Assembly (NCBI GenBank): GCA_011391495.1
Contig: JAABQK010000001.1
Location: 62,001 to 126,000 of the forward strand
From: Hydrogenophaga sp.
Lineage (GTDB): Bacteria; Pseudomonadota; Gammaproteobacteria; Burkholderiales; Burkholderiaceae_C
Direction of reading: 5' to 3'
DNA length: 64,000 nucleotides
Shown: piece after piece, positions 1-7,771 of the stretch
Layout: every line of letters starts with the position of its first letter
Numbering within the stretch: position 1 is the stretch's first letter
Notes under the pieces: model-generated
What the model was told of the DNA's origin: nothing
Database searches by the model: none
Seen by the model: only the letters and a program-made list of their open reading frames with translations
Translations under genes and position numbers: made by a program

Positions 1-1015
1 GCTCTTCATCGTGCTCAACAAGCTCGCCTCCGAAGGCTGCAGCATCCTCTACATCAGCCACAAGCTGCACGAAATCCGCGAACTCTGCACCGCCTGCACC
101 GTGCTGCGCGGCGGTCAGGTCACGGGGGTGTGCGACCCGCGCGAGGAGAGCAACGCCTCGCTATCGCGCCTGATGATCGGCGCCGAGCCGCCTGCGCTGA
201 ACGTGCGCGAACTCCATGCGGGTGTGACCGTCCTGGAGGTGAGCGGCCTCACGCTCGCCAGCGGCGACCCGTTCGGCACCGACCTGCACGACATGGCCCT
301 GACCGTGCGCGCCGGCGAGGTGGTGGGCATTGCCGGCGTCTCGGGCAATGGCCAGAGCGAGCTGCTGGTCGCCCTGTCGGGCGAAGACACGCGCGCTCCG
401 GCGGGCAGCATCCGCGTGGCCGGCCAGGACGCTTCGCGCTTCGGCCCGGGCCGGCGCCGTGCGCTGGGCCTGCATTTTGTGCCCGAAGAGCGGCTGGGGC
501 GCGGCGCGGTACCCACGCTCTCGCTGGCGCACAACCTGCTACTGTCGCGGCGCGACGCGCTGGGCGCGGGTGGCTGGCTCAGGCTGGGCGCGCTCAAGGC
601 CCAGGCGGCCGGCATCATCCAGCGCTACAACGTCAAGGCCAACGGGCCGGACGCGGCGGCCAAGTCGCTCTCGGGTGGCAACCTGCAGAAGTTCATCGTC
701 GGACGCGAGATCGAGGCGAAACCGAAGCTGCTGATCGTCAGCCAGCCGACCTGGGGCGTGGACGTGGGCGCTTCGGCGCAGATCCGCGGCGAAATCCTGG
801 CGCTGCGCGACGCTGGCTGCGCGGTGCTGGTGGTGAGCGAGGAACTGGACGAGCTGTTCGAGATCAGCGACCGCCTGCACGTGATCGCCAAGGGCCGGCT
901 CTCGCCCAGCCTGGACCGCGCCGACGCGACCATCGAACGCATCGGTGAATGGATGTCCGGGCTCTGGGACAGCAACGACAACAAGAAGAAGGAGATCGCC
1001 CATGTTGCGGCTTGA
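1..1015 (+). CDS. Purine/nucleoside ABC importer, ATP-binding subunit (5' end missing)
   Basis: This is the 3' part of a tandem-domain ABC ATPase of the sugar/nucleoside importer type that works with BMP-family receptors. The reading frame is open from base 2, so the gene starts outside the window. The visible part opens at the end of the first nucleotide-binding domain (H-loop ISHK). It then carries a full second domain with the relaxed Walker A GVSGNGQSE and the signature LSGGNLQK. The Walker B region reads LLIVSQPTWGVDVGA, so the catalytic glutamate is replaced by glutamine, as is common in the second domain of this family. It overlaps the first permease gene by 14 bp and should energise uptake with the two permeases and the BMP receptors downstream. 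Purine or nucleoside substrate is inferred from the deaminase neighbours. Confidence 0.9.
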   Translation, partial: LFIVLNKLASEGCSILYISHKLHEIRELCTACTVLRGGQVTGVCDPREESNASLSRLMIGAEPPALNVRELHAGVTVLEVSGLTLASGDPFGTDLHDMALTVRAGEVVGIAGVSGNGQSELLVALSGEDTRAPAGSIRVAGQDASRFGPGRRRALGLHFVPEERLGRGAVPTLSLAHNLLLSRRDALGAGGWLRLGALKAQAAGIIQRYNVKANGPDAAAKSLSGGNLQKFIVGREIEAKPKLLIVSQPTWGVDVGASAQIRGEILALRDAGCAVLVVSEELDELFEISDRLHVIAKGRLSPSLDRADATIERIGEWMSGLWDSNDNKKKEIAHVAA

Positions 1016-2057
1016 AGTCCGTCCCCAGCCTTCGGCGCGCTGGGGCTACGCCTCGCCGCTGCTGGCGCTGGTCATCACGGTGGTGATTGGCGTGATCCTG
1101 TTCGCGCTGCTGGGCAAAGACCCGGTGCGCGGCCTGCAGGTGTTCTTCTGGGAGCCGATCAAGAGCGGCTATGCGTTGTCCGAACTGATGGTCAAGGCCA
1201 CGCCGCTGCTCATCATTGCGCTGGGCCTGGCGGTGTGTTTCCGCTCCAACGTGTGGAACATCGGCGCCGAAGGCCAGTTCGTCATCGGTGCGATCTTCGC
1301 CGCCGGGGTGGCCCTGCTGGCCGGCCCCGACACCGGGCGCTGGATCGTGGTGGCCATCCTGCTCGCGGGCGTGGCGGGCGGCATGGTCTGGGCCGGCATC
1401 ACCGCGCTGCTGCGTGACCGTTTCAATGCCAACGAGATCCTGGTCAGCCTGATGCTGGTCTACGTGGCGATCCAGCTGCTGAACTTCCTCGTCTACGGCC
1501 CCTGGAAAGATCCGCTGGGCTACAACTTTCCGCAGACCAAGACCTTCGATGCCGTGACGCAGATCCCGAAGCTGATGCAGGGCTCGCGCGTCAACGTCGG
1601 GCTGCTGCTGGCACTGGCCGGCGTGGCGGCGGTCTGGGTGTTCCTGTTCCGCACCTACGCCGGCTTTGCCCAGCTGGTGGGCGGCCTGGCACCCGCGGCG
1701 GCGCGCTACGCCGGGTTTTCATCGCGCAAGGCGCTGTGGATCGCGCTGCTCACCTCGGGCGGTGCGGCCGGTCTGGCCGGTGCGCTGGAGGTGGCGGGCC
1801 CGATCGGGCAGCTCACGCCCTACGTGCCGGTGGGTTACGGCTTTGCCGCCATCATCGTCGCCTTCGTTGGCCGGTTGCACCCGGTGGGCATCGTGTTCTC
1901 GGCCATCCTGATGAGCATGTTCTACATCGGTGGAGAGCTGGCGCAGTCGCGCCTGGGGCTGCCGAAGTCCATCACCGGGGTGTTCCAGGGCCTGCTGCTG
2001 TTCGCGCTGCTGGCCTGCGACACGCTCATCGCCTACCGCGTCGTTTGGAAAAAGTGA
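1002..2057 (+). CDS. ABC transporter permease (BMP-type nucleoside importer), first subunit
   Basis: A 351-residue inner-membrane permease made mostly of hydrophobic helices. It belongs to the branched-chain/ribose-type permease family (YufP/NupP-like). The segment NVWNIGAEGQFVIGAIFAAG is the conserved family region that contacts the ATPase. The start at 1002 (MLRLEVRPQP) is chosen because AGAAGGAG lies just before it, inside the end of the ATPase gene; a start at 945 would lack this and overlap far more. It is followed after 15 bp by a second permease, so the two probably form a heterodimeric channel. The substrate, probably purine nucleosides or bases, is inferred from context. Confidence 0.9.
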   Translation: MLRLEVRPQPSARWGYASPLLALVITVVIGVILFALLGKDPVRGLQVFFWEPIKSGYALSELMVKATPLLIIALGLAVCFRSNVWNIGAEGQFVIGAIFAAGVALLAGPDTGRWIVVAILLAGVAGGMVWAGITALLRDRFNANEILVSLMLVYVAIQLLNFLVYGPWKDPLGYNFPQTKTFDAVTQIPKLMQGSRVNVGLLLALAGVAAVWVFLFRTYAGFAQLVGGLAPAAARYAGFSSRKALWIALLTSGGAAGLAGALEVAGPIGQLTPYVPVGYGFAAIIVAFVGRLHPVGIVFSAILMSMFYIGGELAQSRLGLPKSITGVFQGLLLFALLACDTLIAYRVVWKK

Positions 2058-2072
2058 TCCGGAGACATCGAT

Positions 2073-2993
2073 ATGGAATCCATTGCGCTTTTGATCGCCG
2101 CTTCGCTCAACGCCGGCACCGTGCTGGCGATCGCTTCGCTGGGCCTGCTCATCAACGAGAAGTCCGGCATAGTAAACCTTGGTGCCGAGGGCATGATGCT
2201 CTGTGCCGCGCTGGCCGGGTTCGCCACCGTGGTGCACACCGGCAGCACGCTGGCGGGGTTCGCTGCCGGCATGGCCGCGGGTGCGCTGCTGGCCGCCGTG
2301 TTCGGCGTGCTGGTGATCTGGCTCAACACCAACCAGTACGCGACCGGCCTGGCCCTGTCGCTCTTCGGTGGCGGCTTCTCGGCCTTCGCCGGCACCAGCT
2401 ATGTGCAGGCCAAGCTGCCCTCGCAACTCCCGTTCAGCGTGCCACTGCTGGGCGACATTCCGTTGCTCGGCCCGGCGCTGTTCCGCCAGCATCCCATGGT
2501 GTACGTGTGTGTCGGTATCGTGTTCGGCCTGATCTGGTTCCTGTACCGCACGCGTGCCGGCCTGGTGCTGCGCAGCGTGGGCGAGAGTCCCGAGTCGGCG
2601 CATGCGCTGGGCTACCCGGTGCGCCGCATACGGCTGATGGCGGTGATGGCCGGCGGCGCCCTGTGCGGTCTGGCCGGTGCCTATGTGTCGACCGTGTACA
2701 CACCGCTGTGGGTCGAGGGGATGATCGCCGGCAAGGGCTGGATCGCGCTGGCCCTCACCACCTTCGCCACCTGGCGTCCGGCCCGGGTCTTGCTTGGGGC
2801 TTATCTGTTCGGTTTTGTCACCATGCTGCAGTTCCACCTGCAAGGCGTGGGCGTCAATGTGCCGAGCCAGTTCCTGACCATGATGCCCTACCTGGCCACC
2901 ATCGTGGTGCTGGTGCTGATCTCGCGCAACCCGACCTGGATCCGCATCAACATGCCGTCGTCGATCGGGAAACCGTTCTACCCCGGCGCATAA
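2073..2993 (+). CDS. ABC transporter permease (BMP-type nucleoside importer), second subunit
   Basis: A 306-residue polytopic membrane protein, the partner permease of the gene just upstream (YufQ/NupQ-like). The family motif INEKSGIVNLGAEGMM near residue 30 matches the NIGAEGQ motif of the first subunit. A GGAG Shine-Dalgarno sequence precedes the ATG by about 8 bases. Gene order ATPase, permease, permease, BMP lipoprotein is the usual arrangement of such importers. The BMP gene begins 52 bp downstream, so all four are probably co-transcribed. Confidence 0.9.
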   Translation: MESIALLIAASLNAGTVLAIASLGLLINEKSGIVNLGAEGMMLCAALAGFATVVHTGSTLAGFAAGMAAGALLAAVFGVLVIWLNTNQYATGLALSLFGGGFSAFAGTSYVQAKLPSQLPFSVPLLGDIPLLGPALFRQHPMVYVCVGIVFGLIWFLYRTRAGLVLRSVGESPESAHALGYPVRRIRLMAVMAGGALCGLAGAYVSTVYTPLWVEGMIAGKGWIALALTTFATWRPARVLLGAYLFGFVTMLQFHLQGVGVNVPSQFLTMMPYLATIVVLVLISRNPTWIRINMPSSIGKPFYPGA

Positions 2994-3045
2994 TTTCATG
3001 TGCTTTTCGTTCTCCCCGTTTCACGTTTTCAACCAAGAGGTCTTC

Positions 3046-4191
3046 ATGAGCAATCTGAGCAAACGTTCCCTGATCAAGGCCTTCGCGCTGAGCGCGCTGG
3101 CCGGCGCCGCGCTGATCGGCTGCGGCAAGAAGGAGGAAGCACCGGCGCCCGTGCCGGCGCCAGCACCGGCCGCCGAGGCGCCCAAACCGGAGCCTCTGAA
3201 GGTGGCGTTTGCCTATGTGGGCCCGGTGGGCGACGGTGGCTGGACCTTTGCGCACGACAACGGCCGCAAGGCGGTGGAGGCCGAGTTCGGTGACAAGGTG
3301 GTCACCAGCTTCGTGGAGAACGTGCCCGAGAGCGCCGACGCCGAGCGCGTGCTGCGCGACCTGGCCGGCCAGGGCAACAAGCTGATCTTCGGCACCACCT
3401 TTGGCTACATGGAGCCGATGCTGAAGGTGGCGCCCGACTTCAAGGACGTGAAGTTCGAGCACGCCACCGGCTACAAGACGGCCGAGAACATGCGCACCTA
3501 CGACAGCCGCACCTACGAAGGGGCCTACATGGCGGGCGTGATCGCTGGCGCCATGACCAAGACCAACACCCTCGGTGTGGTGGCCTCGATCCCGATTCCC
3601 GAAGTGATCCGCAACATCAACAGCTTCACGCTGGGTGCGCAGTCGGTCAACCCGAAGGTCAAGACCAAGGTGGTCTGGGTCAACGGCTGGTTCGACCCAC
3701 CGAAGGAAACCGAGGCCGCGACCTCGCTGATCAACGGCGGCGCCGATGTGCTGATGCAGAACACCGACTCCCCTGCCGTGCTCAAGACGGCACAGGAAAA
3801 GGGCGTGCGCGCCTTTGGCTGGGATTCCGACATGAGCGCGTACGGACCCAAGGCCCACCTGGGTTCGGCGGTGATCAACTGGGGTCCTTACTACATCAAG
3901 GCCGTGGGTGATGCGCTGAATGGCACCTGGACCACCGGTGGTGTGTGGTGGGGTCACAAGGAAGGCGCGATCGACATGGTGTCGATTGCCGAAGACGTGC
4001 CGGCCGAAACCAAGGCCAAGATCGACACCATCAAGGCCGGTCTGAAAGACGGCAGCTTCTCCATCTGGAAGGGCCCGATCCTGGGGCAGGATGGCAAGGA
4101 AGTGCTGGCCAAGGATGCGGTGGCCGACGATGCCTTCCTGGGTGGCGTGAAGTTCTACGTCAAGGGCGTCGAAGGCAAGGTGCCGAACTGA
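3046..4191 (+). CDS. BMP-family substrate-binding lipoprotein
   Basis: A 381-residue periplasmic receptor of the BMP/PnrA-like family. The N-terminus is a lipoprotein signal ending in LIGC, followed by a Pro/Ala-rich linker (about residues 30-48) that would tether the receptor to the membrane. The mature part begins LKVAFAYVGPVGDGGWTF, with further family segments GTTFGYMEPM and TYEGAYMAGVIAG. The start at 3046 follows an AAGAGG ribosome site; a possible upstream start at 2998 would put extra residues before the signal peptide. It is the last gene of the importer proper and probably binds purine nucleosides or bases. A second, differently anchored BMP protein is encoded 2.4 kb downstream. Confidence 0.92.
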   Translation: MSNLSKRSLIKAFALSALAGAALIGCGKKEEAPAPVPAPAPAAEAPKPEPLKVAFAYVGPVGDGGWTFAHDNGRKAVEAEFGDKVVTSFVENVPESADAERVLRDLAGQGNKLIFGTTFGYMEPMLKVAPDFKDVKFEHATGYKTAENMRTYDSRTYEGAYMAGVIAGAMTKTNTLGVVASIPIPEVIRNINSFTLGAQSVNPKVKTKVVWVNGWFDPPKETEAATSLINGGADVLMQNTDSPAVLKTAQEKGVRAFGWDSDMSAYGPKAHLGSAVINWGPYYIKAVGDALNGTWTTGGVWWGHKEGAIDMVSIAEDVPAETKAKIDTIKAGLKDGSFSIWKGPILGQDGKEVLAKDAVADDAFLGGVKFYVKGVEGKVPN

Positions 4192-4246
4192 GGATCCCCC
4201 CCTGCGCCGCTTCGCGTCTTCCCCCCGGAGGGGGGACCACACCAGT

Positions 4247-4273
4247 GGCCCGGCAAAGCCGGTTCCACGGTGT
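4247..4273. repeat. Dispersed GC-rich intergenic repeat, copy 1
   Basis: This 27-base core is repeated at 19294-19320 with one mismatch (A for G) in 27. Both copies sit in an intergenic gap after a longer GC-rich stretch containing runs of C and G, and both contain the small inverted repeat CCGGC/GCCGG. It lies between the BMP gene and the Rieske oxygenase gene and may form a hairpin in the transcript. Function is unknown. Confidence 0.7.
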
Positions 4274-4348
4274 GGGCTGGCCTGAAGACACGTGCGCCGG
4301 ACAGACTCGCCGCTGCCTTGCACAGCGGCGTTTTTCTTTGGAGGTCAC

Positions 4349-5416
4349 ATGATCGAATCACAACTCTGGCATCCGGTGATCGCGGGCATTCACCTGCGGG
4401 GCGAGCCGGTGGCCGTGTCGCTGCTGGGGCAGGACCTCGTCCTGTGGCGTGAGCACGGACATGAAGGCCAGACCGGCGTGGTGCACGCCTGGGCCGACCG
4501 CTGCCCGCACCGCGGGGCGAAGCTGTCGCTGGGGCGGGTGCTCACGCACCTGCACGGTTCGCGGCTGGAGTGCCCGTACCACGGCTGGCAGTTCGCGGGC
4601 GACGGTGCGGCGGCGCAGGGCCATCACGGCGCGCCGGTGGCCGTGGGGCGCTGCGTGCACGTGCCGGCGGCACCGACGTTCGAGCCGCCCGCGGCGCATT
4701 GCACCCAGGTGTTCGAGGCGCAGGAGCGCTACGGCCTGGTCTGGGTGCGGCTGGAGCGGCCCGACCTGTCCTTGCTGCACGCCGCGCTGTCGCAGCCGCC
4801 CGCTTTCGAGCCCTGGGACGATCCGGTCTGGCGGCAGGTCATCTGCGGACCCTACGCTGTGGAGACCAGCGCGCCACGCCTGGTGGAAAACTTTCTGGAC
4901 CTGAGCCACTTCGGCTTCGTGCACGAAGGCTGGCTGGGTGCGCGCAGCCACGCCCAGGTGGACACCGGGCGCGTGGAAGAGGGCGCCGACGGCGTGCACG
5001 CGCGCGAATGTAAGGCCTGGCAACCCAAAGGCTATGCCGGCGCCGAAGACGGTGGCTGGGTGGCCTACCGCTACACCGTGCCGCACCCGTTTGCCGCCAT
5101 CCTGCGCAAGGACGCGGCCGAGGGCGACCCGGTGAGCAACGCGATTGCGCTCTTCATCCGGCCCGATTCGCCCGGGAGCTGCACCGCCTGGTTTGCCATG
5201 GCGACACTGGGCGACCTGTCGGACGACGAGGAGCTGCGCGCGTTTCAGGACGCCGTGTTCGCGCAGGACCGTCCGGTCGTGGAGTCGCAGCAGCCGAAGG
5301 GTCTGCCGATCGGCAAGGAGGGCCCGATCGCGGAAGTGCACGGCCCGGCCGACCGCATGTCCAGCGCCTACCGTCGCTACCTCGCGCGTCTGGGCGTTTC
5401 CCTGGGCGTCTGCTGA
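4349..5416 (+). CDS. Rieske [2Fe-2S] non-heme iron oxygenase, alpha subunit
   Basis: A 355-residue protein of the aromatic-ring-hydroxylating/O- or N-demethylating oxygenase family. The Rieske ligands are C52, H54, C75 and H78 (CPH and CPYH), with 20 residues between the pairs, somewhat more than usual. The mononuclear iron site is seen in NFLDLSHFGFVH (N181, D184, H187, H192). The start at 4349 follows GGAGGT by a good distance. Its stop overlaps a possible start of the deaminase gene by one base. Its place between purine transport and purine deaminase genes suggests a purine-like or N-methylated substrate, but this is inference. No reductase gene lies beside it, so electrons must come from elsewhere; a VanB-type reductase lies 22 kb away. 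Confidence 0.88.
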   Translation: MIESQLWHPVIAGIHLRGEPVAVSLLGQDLVLWREHGHEGQTGVVHAWADRCPHRGAKLSLGRVLTHLHGSRLECPYHGWQFAGDGAAAQGHHGAPVAVGRCVHVPAAPTFEPPAAHCTQVFEAQERYGLVWVRLERPDLSLLHAALSQPPAFEPWDDPVWRQVICGPYAVETSAPRLVENFLDLSHFGFVHEGWLGARSHAQVDTGRVEEGADGVHARECKAWQPKGYAGAEDGGWVAYRYTVPHPFAAILRKDAAEGDPVSNAIALFIRPDSPGSCTAWFAMATLGDLSDDEELRAFQDAVFAQDRPVVESQQPKGLPIGKEGPIAEVHGPADRMSSAYRRYLARLGVSLGVC

Positions 5417-5445
5417 TGTCCAGTCCCGTTGAAAGGAGCGAAACG

Positions 5446-6480
5446 ATGAAGAATTCTGCTGTCGAACGTGACGTCGCCCTGGCGCGTGCGATCCCGAAGG
5501 CCGAGCTGCACATCCACATCGAAGGCTCGCTGGAGCCCGAACTCATCTTTGCGCTGGCGCAGCGCAACGGCGTGAAACTGCCCTACGACAGCGTGCAAGC
5601 GCTGCGCACGGCCTACGCCTTCACCGATCTGCAGAGCTTCCTCGACATCTATTACGCGGGTGCCAGCGTCTTGCTGCAGGAGGCCGATTTCTACGACATG
5701 GCCTGGGCCTATTTCCTGCGCGCCCAGGCCGACCACGTGATCCACGCCGAGCTGTTTTTCGACCCGCAGACGCACACCGCACGCGGTGTGCCCATGGCCA
5801 CGGTGATCCAGGGTCTGTCTCGCGCCTGTGCCGATGCGAAAGCGCAGCTGGGCATCAGCGCCGCGCTGATCCTGTGCTTCCTGCGACACCTGAGCGAAGA
5901 GGATGCCTTCGCCACGCTGGAGGCCGCGCTGCCGTACCGCGAACACTTCATCGGTGTCGGACTGGATTCGAGCGAGCTGGGCCATCCGCCCGAAAAGTTT
6001 CAGCGCGTATTCGCACGCTGCCGCGAGCTGGGTTTGCGCGCCGTGGCCCATGCGGGCGAAGAAGGTCCGGCCGAGTACATCTGGCAGGCCATCGACGGGC
6101 TGCAGGTCCAGCGCATCGACCATGGTGTGGCCTGCCTGGAGGACCCCTTGCTGATGGCCGAGCTGGCCTACACGCGCCTGCCCCTCACCGTGTGTCCGCT
6201 GTCCAACCTCAAGCTCTGCGTGGTGAAGGACCTGGCTGAACACCCACTGAAGAAGATGCTCGACGCCGGCCTGTGCGTCACCGTGAACTCCGATGACCCG
6301 GCGTACTTCGGTGGCTACCTCAACGCCAATTTCGAGCAGACCGTGCGGGCACTCGCGCTGAGCGAAGCCGATGTGGTCCAGCTGGCGCGCAACAGTTTCG
6401 AAGCCAGTTTCGTCACTGACGCCGAACGCGCTGCCATGCGGCAAACCCTGGAACGTGCGCTGGCTGAAGCCACGGCCTGA
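5446..6480 (+). CDS. Adenine deaminase / adenosine deaminase family protein
   Basis: A zinc-dependent amidohydrolase-fold deaminase of about 344 residues. The N-terminal metal motif is AELHIHIEGSLEPELIFALAQRNG, which is closer to the adenine deaminase branch than to classical adenosine deaminase (usually ELHVHLDG). Other motifs are HAGEE, the SNLKL segment, and NSDDPAYFGGY, which carries the metal-binding aspartate. The ATG at 5446 is preferred because AAAGGAG lies 8 bases upstream; an in-frame ATG at 5416 overlapping the previous stop is the alternative. It would release ammonia from adenine (or adenosine) to give hypoxanthine (or inosine). It fits directly with the purine importer upstream and guanine deaminase downstream. 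Confidence 0.88.
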   Translation: MKNSAVERDVALARAIPKAELHIHIEGSLEPELIFALAQRNGVKLPYDSVQALRTAYAFTDLQSFLDIYYAGASVLLQEADFYDMAWAYFLRAQADHVIHAELFFDPQTHTARGVPMATVIQGLSRACADAKAQLGISAALILCFLRHLSEEDAFATLEAALPYREHFIGVGLDSSELGHPPEKFQRVFARCRELGLRAVAHAGEEGPAEYIWQAIDGLQVQRIDHGVACLEDPLLMAELAYTRLPLTVCPLSNLKLCVVKDLAEHPLKKMLDAGLCVTVNSDDPAYFGGYLNANFEQTVRALALSEADVVQLARNSFEASFVTDAERAAMRQTLERALAEATA

Positions 6481-6513
6481 CGGGATCGGCGCGCGCGCCT
6501 TACAATCCTGCCC

Positions 6514-6547
6514 AAGCGAGCCGGTGCTTCCCCGGCTCGCTTTTTTT
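6514..6547 (+). terminator. Rho-independent terminator or leader attenuator
   Basis: A 9-bp perfect stem (GCGAGCCGG with CCGGCTCGC), extended by two A-T pairs, with a 7-base loop and a run of seven T. It follows the deaminase gene by about 35 bases. A TACAAT box (6501-6506) lies immediately before it, so the hairpin could equally be in the leader of the downstream BMP gene. Confidence 0.8.
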
Positions 6548-6577
6548 ATCCACCTGGAAGCCATGTCGAGGAACACC

Positions 6578-7684
6578 ATGTACAAAAACCTCGTGGCCCG
6601 GCGCGCCTGCGCCTTGGCGGTCACCAGCTTTTTCTTCTCTTTTCCCTTTCCTGCACAGGCACAGTCATCCGCTCCCGCGGTGACTCCGCTGAAGGTCGGT
6701 TTTGTCTATGTGGCGCCGCTGACCGGCGCTGGCTGGGTGCGCCAGCACGACCAGGCGCGCCTGGCCGTGGAGGCGGCATTGCCCGGCCAGGTGAAGACCA
6801 CCTATGTGGAAAACGTGGCCGAGGGTCCGGACGCCGAGCGTGTGATCCGTGACCTCGCCGCCACAGGCCACCAGATCATCTTCACGCCCAGCTTCGGCTA
6901 CATGGAGCCCACGCTCAAGGTGGCGCGCGAGTTCTCGAATGTGAAGTTCGAATCGATCACCGGCTACAAGACCGCGCCCAACGTGGCAGCGGCCAATGCA
7001 CGCTATTACGAAGGCCGTTACCTGGCCGGCATTGCGGCGGGCCGCATGGCCACGCAGGCGGGCTACATCGCGGGATTCCCGATTCCCGAGGTGGTCCAGG
7101 GCATCAACGCATTCACGCTGGGCATGCGCTCGGTGAACCCGCGCGCCACGGTGCGCGTGGTGTTCCTGGGCGAGTGGTTCAACCCGCCGCGCGAGCGCGA
7201 GGCAGCCATGACCCTGATGAACCAGGGCGCCGAGGTGCTGGCGTTCCACACCGGCTCCACCGCGGTCATGGCGGCCGCACAGGAGCGCGGCAAGCTCGCC
7301 GTGGCCTACCACTCCGACATGCGTCAGGTGGCGCCAGACGCGCAGATCGCTGCGGTCACCCACCTCTGGGGCGACTACTACACCCGCCGCGTGAAGGCGG
7401 TGCTCGACGGCAGCTGGAAGAGCGGCAGCGTATGGGGCGGGGTGAAGGAAGGCATGATCCGTGTCGACGCTTTTGGTCCCAGGGTGCCGGCGGCGGTGCG
7501 CGACGAGGTGCTGGCGCGCCAGGCCGACATGGCCGCTGGCCGGCTGCAGGTCTTCGCCGCCAGGGCCGATGTGAAGGACAACGAGGGGAGGGTTGTGCTG
7601 GCGGCGGGCCGTTCGCTGACCGACGCCGAGATCCTGAACATGAACTGGCTGGTCGAGGGCGTTCAGGGCAAGATCGCGCACTGA
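6578..7684 (+). CDS. BMP-family substrate-binding protein, soluble type
   Basis: A 368-residue paralogue of the upstream BMP lipoprotein. Shared segments are LKVGFVYVAPLTGAGW, FGYMEPTLKVAREF, YYEGRYLAGIAAG and IPEVVQGINAFTLG. Unlike its neighbour it has a plain Sec signal peptide ending in AQA before QSSAP, with no lipobox cysteine, so it should be free in the periplasm. The start at 6578 has GAGGA at ideal spacing; an in-frame ATG at 6563 is possible. It lies behind a strong hairpin and a possible TACAAT promoter box, so it may be expressed separately from the importer. It probably delivers a second purine-like ligand to the same permease, which is inference. Confidence 0.88.
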   Translation: MYKNLVARRACALAVTSFFFSFPFPAQAQSSAPAVTPLKVGFVYVAPLTGAGWVRQHDQARLAVEAALPGQVKTTYVENVAEGPDAERVIRDLAATGHQIIFTPSFGYMEPTLKVAREFSNVKFESITGYKTAPNVAAANARYYEGRYLAGIAAGRMATQAGYIAGFPIPEVVQGINAFTLGMRSVNPRATVRVVFLGEWFNPPREREAAMTLMNQGAEVLAFHTGSTAVMAAAQERGKLAVAYHSDMRQVAPDAQIAAVTHLWGDYYTRRVKAVLDGSWKSGSVWGGVKEGMIRVDAFGPRVPAAVRDEVLARQADMAAGRLQVFAARADVKDNEGRVVLAAGRSLTDAEILNMNWLVEGVQGKIAH

Positions 7685-7724
7685 TCGGGTGCAAACAGTC
7701 AGGCCCCGGATGGGGACTATGCCT

Positions 7725-7766
7725 CGCGGCATATGCCGCGCAGGGTGGGGCGCGCTAAGCTAGCTT
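7725..7766. promoter_or_regulatory. Two palindromes upstream of guaD, possible operator
   Basis: A perfect 16-base palindrome (CGCGGCATATGCCGCG, 7725-7740) and a perfect 10-base palindrome (AAGCTAGCTT, 7757-7766) lie in the 87-bp gap before guanine deaminase. The second ends 5 bases before the start codon, where no clear Shine-Dalgarno sequence is present. They could bind a regulator; this is inferred from symmetry only. Confidence 0.35.
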
Positions 7767-7771
7767 GTTCC

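Noticed and set aside
6371-6577. N-terminal extension of the second BMP protein to an upstream start
   Set aside because: It would overlap the deaminase gene and translate the terminator hairpin, and it would bury the signal peptide inside the protein.
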